A stretch of DNA of 64,000 bases from Lewinellaceae bacterium (GTDB taxonomy: Bacteria; Bacteroidota; Bacteroidia; Chitinophagales; Saprospiraceae), in the NCBI GenBank assembly GCA_020636405.1, contig JACJXW010000004.1:2840001-2904000 (forward strand), written 5' to 3'. Below are positions 1 through 9,661 of this stretch, one piece after another. Each line of letters begins with the position of its first letter. Within the stretch, counting starts at the first letter, position 1. The notes below the pieces were generated by a model. That model ran no database searches. It saw only the letters and a program-made list of their open reading frames with translations, and had not been told where the DNA came from. The translations under genes were made by a program, and so were the position numbers.

Positions 1-2751
1 CTGGTTTCGGACTTCCTGGCCACCTTCTCCCGATGCGATCAGTTCCCGGACAGGCCCTAATATCAGGGTTAGGGGGGTGCGGATCTCATGAGAAATATTG
101 GTGAAGAACTGCAATTTCATTTCGTTGAGCTCCCTCACTTTCTGGCGTTCAAGCCGTTCCAGTTTCAGCTCATTGAGCAGGCGCAAACGCCCGATCCTGT
201 ATTGGTAAACCAGATAAAGGGTTCCTCCCAAAACCAGAATATACAGGATGTATGCCCAGACGGTATTCCAGGGAGCAGGCAGAATATGCACCTTCAGTTC
301 GGTAACATCACCCTTCCATACTCCTTCGTTGTCGGTTGCCCGAACTTTGAATACATAATCTCCTGCGGACAGGCTCGTGTAGGCGGCATACCGGCGGTTG
401 GCGCCGGTGTATTGCCATTGCTCATTGGCTCCTTCCAGTTTATAGGCATAGTTTATTTTTTCTGCTCCAGCGAAACAGGGCGCGACAAATTCAAAGGCAA
501 AGTCATCAATAAAGTACGGGATGGTGATGGCATCGAGTTCGTGGATCGATTTTTCCAGGATAACCTTTTTTCTAAGCGCTTCACCCGGTTGAATGGAACG
601 ATTGAATATTTTGAGGTCGGTTATAAGGCAGGGAAATTTGTCATTGGGTAGTTTGTTTATTTTGGCGGGGTGATATCGGTTGAAACCATTGGTCCCTCCA
701 AAATACATCATATCATCCTTAGCCTGGCAGGAAGCCCCAAGATTAAAACTATAACCCTGTAGGCCATCACTTATGGAATAGTTGACAAAGACGCCTTTTT
801 CGGGGTCGAATTTACTAATGCCTTTCAAAGTGCTAATCCAAAGATTGCCTTCCCGGCCTTCTTCAATACTCTTGACCACATCGTTTGAAAGGCCGTTCTT
901 TTCCCGATAAACGGTGAACGCCCCGGTCAGGCGGTCAAACCGGTTCAGGCCGCCGCCAAAGGTGCCTATCCAGAGTTGATGGGTGCTTGGAGATTCAAAG
1001 ATATCCGTTATCATATCGTTGCTGATACTGGCCGTATCTCCGGGTATTGCTCGGAAATGACTGAAGGCCTCATTAGAGGGGTCAAAACGGTTTAGCCCTC
1101 CACCGTAAGTCCCGATCCATAACACACCCAGATGGTCCTGAAAAATAACCCGGATATCATTGCTGTTTATACTCTGTGGGTCGTTGGGGTCAAAGCGGAA
1201 TTGCCGAAATTGACGAGATTCCCAGTCGAACCGGTTGAGCCCACCGTCGGCGGTGCCAATCCAGAGATTGCCGGACAGGTCCTGGTGGATAGCCCAGACC
1301 GCCTTGCCAGAGAGCTTGGTTCCGGAGGCGCCATGGTTGAAATCGGAGAAGGTTGTGCTATTACGGTCGAAGAGGAAAAGGCCGCCCCCATCTGAACCGA
1401 TCCAGAAACGCCCGTTTTTGTCTTCATAGATCCGTTGAACATTATTGCTGGCGGCATTTTCCTGTAAATAATTGGTGAATCGTTCGGTAACGGGATCGAA
1501 ATGGCTCAATCCGGCGCCATAGGTGCCTACCCATATTTCTCCGTTGCGGTCTTCATAAATGGCCTTGACCAGGTTTCCACTTAATCCATTCGGTTTTCCC
1601 TCCACCTGGTAATAATGCTGAAACTGCTGTTTCTGGGGGTCAATCCAATTCAACCCTTTATTGGCCATGCCGATCCAGAGGATACCGGAAGTGCTCTGGA
1701 ATAGGGTGGTGACGAGGTTGCCATTGAGACAATAAGGATCGCCTGGCGTTTCTTTAAAGGTGTAAAACCGATCTTTTTTACGGTCAAAAATATTTATCCC
1801 TCCCCCGTTGGTTCCCAGCCAGAAAACGCCGTCTTTATCTTCCAGGATGCAGGAAACATGGTTGTGGCTTAGGCTGTTAGGGTTGTCGGGATGAGAGACA
1901 TAGGAATAAAATTTTCCTGCCGCTTCGTCCCATCGGTTCAATCCTTTAAACTCAGTACCGATCCACAAATTACCCTGGCTGTCCTCAAAAATGGATTTTA
2001 TGGCGTCGCTGCTGATACTGAATGGATCGTTGGGGTCGTGTTGAAACCTTTTGAAAGGCGCGTTTTCATTTACAGGGCCATTAAGATCCAGCATATTTAG
2101 GCCTGCGGAAGCCGTTCCGGCCCAAAGGCGGTTTTTGCTATCGATCAGTATCGCCCAAACGTTGTCATCCGAAAGGCTATGGGGCGCCTTAGGGTCAAAG
2201 CGAAACCGTGTGAAGCAGGGAATTGTACTATTGCATTTTTCGTTTTTTTCGTCTTCAAAGCTTAACCGGTTCAAGCCTTTGGTGAGGGTAGCGGCCCAAA
2301 TTGCCCCGTTTTTGTCAGCAGCAATGCTGTAAACCCGGTTGCCGCTCAGGCTGTTAGGGTTATCGGGCTCGTGCTTAAAAGTGGTGAATCGCTCTTGTTC
2401 TGGGTCGAATCGGCAAATACCACCGCCATCCGTACCGATCCAGATATACCCTTGTTCATCTATAAAAAGAGCCCGGATGATATTGCTGCTGATGCTGGCC
2501 GGGTCGCTTGGGTTGTTTTTGTAGATTTTAAAGTAATAGCCGTCATAACGCGCCAGCCCGGATTCCATGCCAAGCCAGAGGAAGCCGTTGTCATCCTGGG
2601 CTATGGAGGATACGTGTTCCTGCGGCAACCCGCTCTTGGTGGTCATCCGGTCAAATTTGATAGAACGTCCCTGAGCGCCCACCAATCCCGGGAGAGCTAA
2701 AAAAACGAGAAAAAGGGCCCGGAAAATGATCTCTTTCTTTCTTCGCTTCAT
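1..2751 (-). CDS. Hybrid two-component sensor (HTCS-type), 3' end outside window
   Basis: This is a membrane sensor kinase with a periplasmic propeller sensor. It starts at an ATG at 2751 followed by a basic then hydrophobic signal segment (MKRRKKEIIFRALFLVFLAL) and stays open for 917 codons to the window edge. Most of the protein is a series of two-component-regulator-propeller repeats of the type GYIWIGTDGGGICRFD. A Y_Y_Y domain follows (YAYKLEGANEQW), then one membrane segment (WAYILYILVLGG). A HisKA dimerisation box FFTNISHEIRTPL places the phospho-acceptor histidine near residue 888. The ATPase domain, and any receiver and AraC domain typical of HTCS proteins, would lie beyond base 1. 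It sits downstream of and co-directional with the susC-susD-esterase arm, so it is likely the local regulator of the sialoglycan locus. Receiver and AraC domains are expected from the family but not seen. Confidence 0.92.
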   Translation of the reverse strand, partial: MKRRKKEIIFRALFLVFLALPGLVGAQGRSIKFDRMTTKSGLPQEHVSSIAQDDNGFLWLGMESGLARYDGYYFKIYKNNPSDPASISSNIIRALFIDEQGYIWIGTDGGGICRFDPEQERFTTFKHEPDNPNSLSGNRVYSIAADKNGAIWAATLTKGLNRLSFEDEKNEKCNSTIPCFTRFRFDPKAPHSLSDDNVWAILIDSKNRLWAGTASAGLNMLDLNGPVNENAPFKRFQHDPNDPFSISSDAIKSIFEDSQGNLWIGTEFKGLNRWDEAAGKFYSYVSHPDNPNSLSHNHVSCILEDKDGVFWLGTNGGGINIFDRKKDRFYTFKETPGDPYCLNGNLVTTLFQSTSGILWIGMANKGLNWIDPQKQQFQHYYQVEGKPNGLSGNLVKAIYEDRNGEIWVGTYGAGLSHFDPVTERFTNYLQENAASNNVQRIYEDKNGRFWIGSDGGGLFLFDRNSTTFSDFNHGASGTKLSGKAVWAIHQDLSGNLWIGTADGGLNRFDWESRQFRQFRFDPNDPQSINSNDIRVIFQDHLGVLWIGTYGGGLNRFDPSNEAFSHFRAIPGDTASISNDMITDIFESPSTHQLWIGTFGGGLNRFDRLTGAFTVYREKNGLSNDVVKSIEEGREGNLWISTLKGISKFDPEKGVFVNYSISDGLQGYSFNLGASCQAKDDMMYFGGTNGFNRYHPAKINKLPNDKFPCLITDLKIFNRSIQPGEALRKKVILEKSIHELDAITIPYFIDDFAFEFVAPCFAGAEKINYAYKLEGANEQWQYTGANRRYAAYTSLSAGDYVFKVRATDNEGVWKGDVTELKVHILPAPWNTVWAYILYILVLGGTLYLVYQYRIGRLRLLNELKLERLERQKVRELNEMKLQFFTNISHEIRTPLTLILGPVRELIASGEGGQEVRNQ

Positions 2752-2829
2752 AAGCCTGTAGTCCTATCCTGATATGAAGTAAAGAAAAAAAGGCTTCTCC
2801 GCCAATAATCTCTTTTGTTTATTTGCGAG

Positions 2830-4386
<1,557 letters not shown>

Positions 4387-4498
4387 GGGAAAGTTGCTTG
4401 TCAAGGTTAAAAAAGAGGGGATACTGGATCCCCTCAATAAAACAAATATGTATGAAACTTAAAATTCGATCTTTGCCAAACTAAGGATGCCTGGTTCT

Positions 4499-5959
4499 TT
4501 AATAACCCGGCGTCTGCTTCAGATTGGGATTCAGCGCCATCGTGTTCTGAGAGATCGGCCAGAGGATGGGCTGTTCGTTTTCCCTGCCAATAAGGCTGGG
4601 CACCAGCTCATACGCCTTGTCAAACCGGACCAGGTCCCACCACCGCTTGGCCTCAAAAGCAAACTCCACCGCTCTTTCCAGAAGGATAGCATCATCTACT
4701 TCTTGCTGTGACATGCCCCCGGCATAATCTCCGATCCCGCCGCGGTTACGGGTCATATTGAGGTCAGCAACGGCGTCACCGGGCTTGCCCAGTGCATTCT
4801 GAATTTCAGCCCGCATCAGGATGGCATCTGCGTACCGGTAGATCTTAAAATCATCGGTGTATTCATTGGCCTCGATGCCGGGGTCTCCGATGAATTTAAG
4901 CAAGTGGGCACGGGGTTCGCCGTTGAAGTCATAATCCTGGACCGTAATCCCCAGGCGTACATCTTCCTCTCCATTCCCAAGGTTGGCGTTTTGTGCAAAC
5001 TGATCCTTCAGGATCTGGGTCGGAGCATAGAATCGTGCGCCTCCAACCATAAGCGGTATTCTTTCTTTGTCTTCATCCGACAAGGACACGTAATTCTGTA
5101 TCTGCAGCATATAGTTTCTGTACCAGGGCTGCCATCCCGGCTCGATCACGTCCCGATACAAGGAAAAAATATCGGCTTTTGTAGCGGTTGTGGTCCTGAA
5201 TAGCGTTTCAAAAGGCACCAGCTCAAGATTTGAATGGCCGATCACCTGGTTGGCTGCCTCCAGGGCGCTATTTAGATCTGCGGCGCCACCGCCTTCTTTT
5301 TTTGCCGTCCAAAGGTACACATCTGCTTTGAGGGTATTGGCCGCGGGCTTCGAGGCAGCGTAACGGTCGCTGATCTCATCGCCGGCAAAATTATCCAGAG
5401 CGGACTCCAGGTCTGCCTTGATCTGAGCGAAAAGTTGCCCGGCGGGATCTCTCTGCCCAGGTACGATGCCTTCCTGGCTTGGTGAAAGGAATCCTTTGGT
5501 GAGCAATGGGGCGTCGCCCCAGATGCGGACTATCTGGTAGTAGGCCCATGCCCGGACGAAGTAGGCCTGTGCCAGCAAGTTGTTTTTCTCCTCTTCATTG
5601 ACAAATTCGATGTCAGGTACCAGGTTAATGATCAAATTGGCGTCATTGATCAGTGCATAAAAGGCGCCCCAGTCTGTTCCGCCGACATCATCCTTCAACT
5701 GATTCCTGATCACGTCGCTCCCAGTGCCCAGGTCGGTTTGTTCGGTATGGTCTCCGCGCCAGTCCCCATAGAGATACATACTGTTGGCCACAGACCTCAT
5801 TTGGGCATACATGCCGTTAACGGCGCTTTGGGCATCTTCTTCATTTTGAAAAAAGTTCTCAATCGAAAGGCTGCTCGGAGGAGTCAGCAACAGGTCTTCA
5901 TCGCAGGCGGTGAGAAACACCAGCGATAGTATGGAAAATAATGCTAATATATTTTTCAT
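4499..5959 (-). CDS. SusD/RagB-family nutrient-binding outer-membrane lipoprotein
   Basis: The surface glycan-binding lid of a SusC/SusD import complex. The start at 5959 gives a lipoprotein signal peptide ending LVFLTAC, with the lipidated cysteine followed by DED. An ATG at 6001 lies inside susC and would bury the signal peptide. The body shows SusD hallmarks: an N-terminal NFFQNEEDAQSAVNGMYAQ segment, the TPR-like AQAYFVRAWAYYQIVRIWGDAP block, and the C-terminal LLERAVEFAFEAKRWWDLVRF block. The gene begins 28 bp after susC, the usual paired arrangement. By context the ligand is a sialylated oligosaccharide or free sialic acid, comparable to NanU of Bacteroides and Tannerella; this is inference. 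Confidence 0.94.
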   Translation of the reverse strand: MKNILALFSILSLVFLTACDEDLLLTPPSSLSIENFFQNEEDAQSAVNGMYAQMRSVANSMYLYGDWRGDHTEQTDLGTGSDVIRNQLKDDVGGTDWGAFYALINDANLIINLVPDIEFVNEEEKNNLLAQAYFVRAWAYYQIVRIWGDAPLLTKGFLSPSQEGIVPGQRDPAGQLFAQIKADLESALDNFAGDEISDRYAASKPAANTLKADVYLWTAKKEGGGAADLNSALEAANQVIGHSNLELVPFETLFRTTTATKADIFSLYRDVIEPGWQPWYRNYMLQIQNYVSLSDEDKERIPLMVGGARFYAPTQILKDQFAQNANLGNGEEDVRLGITVQDYDFNGEPRAHLLKFIGDPGIEANEYTDDFKIYRYADAILMRAEIQNALGKPGDAVADLNMTRNRGGIGDYAGGMSQQEVDDAILLERAVEFAFEAKRWWDLVRFDKAYELVPSLIGRENEQPILWPISQNTMALNPNLKQTPGY

Positions 5960-5987
5960 GGTTATTTTTTTATCTGTCGTTTTCAGA

Positions 5988-8900
5988 TTAAAACCCAACA
6001 TTCAATCCAACGGAAAAGCTCCTGAACAAGGGGTACAGCCCCAGGTCCAGCGCTCCTACTTCAGGATTATATCCTCTGTATTCAGTGAAATAGTGCAGGT
6101 TCTGGCCTAACAGGTAAGCTTTTACGGATTGCAGGCCCCACCCTTCAACTACACTTTTCGGCAGGGTATAGGACAACCTCACCGTTCTGACGGCCAGATA
6201 ATCCCCTTTTTCGGTGTACAAGCTGGAGGCCCTGTCGGCAAGCCCTCCGTCGCCGGTGGTGCTTCCAAAACCTACCACATCGTGGTTGCGGGCATTTCCA
6301 AAATCGAAGAAAATAAACCGAGGAACATCCGTCACGTCCCCTTCCGCATTCCACGCCCGAAGCAGGTCTTCGGTGCCGTTGATATTGCCCTGAGAGTTGC
6401 TGTTCATTCGGGCCCGGTTGCTGTTGTAAATATGGTGCCCAAGGCCGGCGTCCAGGAAGACATACAGCTCCAGCCCTTTATAGCTTATGGTGTTGCCAAA
6501 GCCTCCGAAAATATCCGGGGTGGCGTACCCCAGCACCTGCAGGTCGTCGTTGTCGATGATCTTGTCGCCGTTGAGGTCTTCCCATTTCACATCGCCGCCC
6601 ACCCGGTTGCGATAATCAATGCCATTGTTTCCGGTCCTGTTGTTGGCAAAACTTACAAAAAGGCCGTCTTCCACAGCTTCTGCGGTGGTAGGATAAACCT
6701 TTACAAATTGCCAGCCTACGATCTGCCGCAGCGGCTCTCCTTCAGCTACGCCTCCAATACCGGTTCCGTCAGAAAGCTCATAACCTCCGATCCGGTTGCG
6801 GTCTCGCCCGTTGTCCGGCAATTCCAACACTTTATTGGCAGTAAAGGAGATATTGAAATCTGTGGTCCACCTTAGGCTTCCGGAAGCAATATTATCGGTG
6901 GAGATAGACAGTTCCGTACCGGTGAACTCCACCTTTCCAATGTTTTGAGTAATGGAGCCAAAGCCAGAGGTATTGGGCAGAGGGTTGCTGAATAACAGGT
7001 CGGAAGTCACCTTCCGGTAATAATCTGCGATCAGGAAGACCCGGCTATCGAACAGTGCCAGGTCAATGCCGAAGTTCGTCTGGGTTGTCGTTTCCCATCC
7101 CAGGTTGGGGTTGGGCAGTTGGGTGGCGCGGGCGGCAGCCTGGCCGTTGTAGGTCAGGGTAGCGTCCACAACGCCCTGGGACAGGAAGAAGCGGTTGAGG
7201 TCATTGGGGTTGCCGAAGTCGTTGTTGGCGGTTTGCCCCCAGCTGGCCCTGAGCTTCAGGTCGGAAATACCGGGAATGGAAAAGAAGCCTTCTTCAGAAA
7301 GGCGCCACCCGGCAGAAATACTGGGGAAGTAGCCGATCTGGTTGTCGGTGCCGAACCGCGAAGAACCGTCTCTCCTCAAGGTAGCAGACAGCAGATAGCG
7401 CTGCGCGAAGTCATAGGATATCCGACCGAAGTAACCAATCAGTTTGTCCTGTGACTTGAACGAGGAGGCGCCGTTTATGACCGGCGAGGCGTTTAGCGTT
7501 TGAATGGAGTTGGTGGGGCCTCCCTGCCCGGAAGCAGAGAAGGCGAAGTAATCGGTATTCAGGTTGGAGCCCCCAAGGAGGAGGGAAAGGTTATGATAGC
7601 CAAAGGACTTGAAGTACTTCAGCGTTCCCTCGAACTGTAGTAGCCGGCTTTCCAGGAAATTTACCGATGCGTCGCGGGCGGATGTCAACTGGTTGGCCCG
7701 GACAAATGCTTCTCTGGTATCCTGGTCACTGAAGTAGTTGAGTTTGCCGGTAGCCACCAGGTTCTCAAGAATGTTGTACTGGATAGAACCTCCAAGGTTC
7801 AACTTGTTCCTGGCCGATGAGTTCAGGAAGGTCGATGCGTACCATTCCGGGTTAGGCAGCCCCGAGCTTGAACCGGGAGCTACAGTTCCGTCTTCATTGA
7901 ACCGGCGGGTCGTTGGCGCCAGGCGGGCGGCACGCCCGAACAGGATGCTGGAGTTGAAAGGTTCGTCAGAAAGCCCTCTGGTGAAATTCACACTTGTGCC
8001 GATATTTAATTTTTCGGAAAGCTGAAAATCGACATTCGATTGCAGGCTGAACCTTTCGTAGGAAGTCCCCTTCGCTATTCCTTCCTGGGATAAATAAGAA
8101 GATCCCAGGTAATAGGACAGCTTATCTCGCCCGCCATCCACCGAAAAGTGCACATTATCCATACGGGTAGGCCTGTAAGCTACATCCTGCCAGTCTACAT
8201 CCTCAAAGATCAGGGTCTGCCCGGTTACCGGGTCGGTCATGGATTCATAACCAGCCGGAACGGATTCGCCAGGTTCCAGCGCCCTGAGGGTGAAGTTGCC
8301 GCCGGGCGGGTTGCCAATACCTGTAGCGTTTGAACCGACGCCAAAGGCACTGTTTTCATTCAGGAAAGACCGGGTCAGGCCGATTCGTTCGATCTCAATA
8401 TAGTCCCGGCTACCCAACAGGTCCAACCGGTTTTGCAGGGAAGTCCACGTGCTTCGATAGCTGGCGTTGAAATTGGCCTTGCCTGCTTTTCCGGACTTTG
8501 TGGTTACCAGCACAACGCCATTTGAGGCGCGTGCGCCGTAGATAGCGGTAGCGGAAGCGTCTTTTAATATTTCGATAGAGGCTACGTCTTCAGGGTTGAA
8601 ATCTTCGGAAGAGCGTTGTACACCATCGATGATGAACAAGGGCTCATTATTTCCCTGAAGAGAGGAACCGCCTCGTATGCGTATACTCGGAGAACTTCCC
8701 GGTTGCCCGTTGTCGGTCTGAATACTGACCCCGGCGGCCCTGCCTTGCATCACCCCTTCCAGCGTAGTGATCTGCAGGTCCTGGATCTCCTCGGCATCTA
8801 CCGAAGCGATGGAACTGGTCAGCATTTTCCTCGATTGGGTGCCGTAACCAATGACCACGACTTCATCCAGTTGAGTCGCATCTTCCCGAAGGGCTACATT

Positions 8901-9227
8901 GATGGTGCTCCTTCCGTCCACCGGTACTTCCTGGTTTACATATCCTACATAAGAAAAGACCAGTGTATCATTCGGATCGGGCACATCGAGCTCATAGCCG
9001 CCATCAATATCTGTAATGGTTCCTGTAGAGGTTCCCTTGATCAGGACGGAGGCGCCGACCAGGGGAAGCCCGTCGGTAACCGAAGTCACCGTGCCGGAGA
9101 CGCGGAACGCCACCGGCCCTGAAAGGGTGTTGGCATGGGCGGAAAACCCCAGAAGCAAGAAGATGCTCAACACAGCCGGCCAACAGGCATATAGCCGTGT
9201 ATTTGTTTTTGGATCTTGGCTCTTCAT
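5988..9227 (-). CDS. SusC/RagA-family TonB-dependent outer-membrane transporter
   Basis: The barrel half of the SusCD importer, 1079 residues from the ATG at 9227. That start gives a signal peptide (MKSQDPKTN..., hydrophobic SIFLLLGFSAHAN); upstream in-frame sequence lacks one. After the signal come a carboxypeptidase-D-like regulatory domain (GTVTSVTDGLPLVGASVLIK), a TonB-box-like segment with LDEVVVIGYGTQ, the plug (EPLFIIDGV, SIEILKDASATAIYGARASNG) and a long 22-strand-type barrel ending in SFSVGLNVGF. It heads the minus-strand arm and is divergent from the kelch-symporter gene, with 434 bp between them that must hold both promoters. Likely cargo is sialic acid or sialoglycan, by analogy with NanO. 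Confidence 0.95.
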   Translation of the reverse strand: MKSQDPKTNTRLYACWPAVLSIFLLLGFSAHANTLSGPVAFRVSGTVTSVTDGLPLVGASVLIKGTSTGTITDIDGGYELDVPDPNDTLVFSYVGYVNQEVPVDGRSTINVALREDATQLDEVVVIGYGTQSRKMLTSSIASVDAEEIQDLQITTLEGVMQGRAAGVSIQTDNGQPGSSPSIRIRGGSSLQGNNEPLFIIDGVQRSSEDFNPEDVASIEILKDASATAIYGARASNGVVLVTTKSGKAGKANFNASYRSTWTSLQNRLDLLGSRDYIEIERIGLTRSFLNENSAFGVGSNATGIGNPPGGNFTLRALEPGESVPAGYESMTDPVTGQTLIFEDVDWQDVAYRPTRMDNVHFSVDGGRDKLSYYLGSSYLSQEGIAKGTSYERFSLQSNVDFQLSEKLNIGTSVNFTRGLSDEPFNSSILFGRAARLAPTTRRFNEDGTVAPGSSSGLPNPEWYASTFLNSSARNKLNLGGSIQYNILENLVATGKLNYFSDQDTREAFVRANQLTSARDASVNFLESRLLQFEGTLKYFKSFGYHNLSLLLGGSNLNTDYFAFSASGQGGPTNSIQTLNASPVINGASSFKSQDKLIGYFGRISYDFAQRYLLSATLRRDGSSRFGTDNQIGYFPSISAGWRLSEEGFFSIPGISDLKLRASWGQTANNDFGNPNDLNRFFLSQGVVDATLTYNGQAAARATQLPNPNLGWETTTQTNFGIDLALFDSRVFLIADYYRKVTSDLLFSNPLPNTSGFGSITQNIGKVEFTGTELSISTDNIASGSLRWTTDFNISFTANKVLELPDNGRDRNRIGGYELSDGTGIGGVAEGEPLRQIVGWQFVKVYPTTAEAVEDGLFVSFANNRTGNNGIDYRNRVGGDVKWEDLNGDKIIDNDDLQVLGYATPDIFGGFGNTISYKGLELYVFLDAGLGHHIYNSNRARMNSNSQGNINGTEDLLRAWNAEGDVTDVPRFIFFDFGNARNHDVVGFGSTTGDGGLADRASSLYTEKGDYLAVRTVRLSYTLPKSVVEGWGLQSVKAYLLGQNLHYFTEYRGYNPEVGALDLGLYPLFRSFSVGLNVGF

Positions 9228-9661
9228 AAGTAATAGGTTTAAAATGAAGTGAGTGAAATTATCGCTGACTGCCAAGATGAAAGAAAAAGCAGTGCAGAAG
9301 GGCTTCAGGTTTATCGAAGATGGGGCGGAAAAGTATCGGAGGGAGTCAATTATCTCAAAATACGGGTTGGATCGTCTCTTTCTGGTTTCCACCCCAAAAG
9401 AAGCGAATGACTTGGGCTGTTCGCTATTCGCCGTTCGCTTGCCGCAGGTGGCCGCGAATGCGCGAACCCCGAACGGCAAATAGCTAATGGGCGTTGGGGC
9501 TGCATATCGGAGGCCAGTTAAACCATGATTTTGAGACGATCAGGGCCATTGTGCGAGACAAATGGGGAGGATAAAGACAAATGGCTACCATTTTTGATCC
9601 ATACCAGGCGTCCTGTTTGGTAGAATTGCCGCATTTTACGAGCCACTTAATAGAGGATCAT
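9228..9661. other. Intergenic region between the two divergent arms of the sialoglycan locus
   Basis: No gene is supported here. Both arms of the locus must start transcription within it. I could not find a convincing TAnnTTTG -7 element for either direction. The only clear structure is the inverted repeat at 9423-9484. Open frames crossing the region on either strand are upstream extensions of the flanking genes that precede their signal peptides. Confidence 0.6.
9423..9484. repeat. Imperfect inverted repeat (15-bp arms)
   Basis: Arms GCTATTCGCCGTTCG (9423-9437) and CGAACGGCAAATAGC (9470-9484) are complementary at 14 of 15 positions and separated by 32 nt. It lies between divergent promoters, so it is not a terminator of either neighbour. 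It could be a regulator site, a cruciform or a dispersed palindromic element; other copies were not found in the window. Confidence 0.5.

Noticed and set aside
88..651. Plus-strand open frame of 187 codons
   Set aside because: It lies antisense to the Y_Y_Y and HisKA part of the sensor kinase, which is clearly the coding strand.
6129..6875. Plus-strand open frame of 248 codons inside susC
   Set aside because: It is a shadow of the SusC barrel region; no motif or signal is visible.
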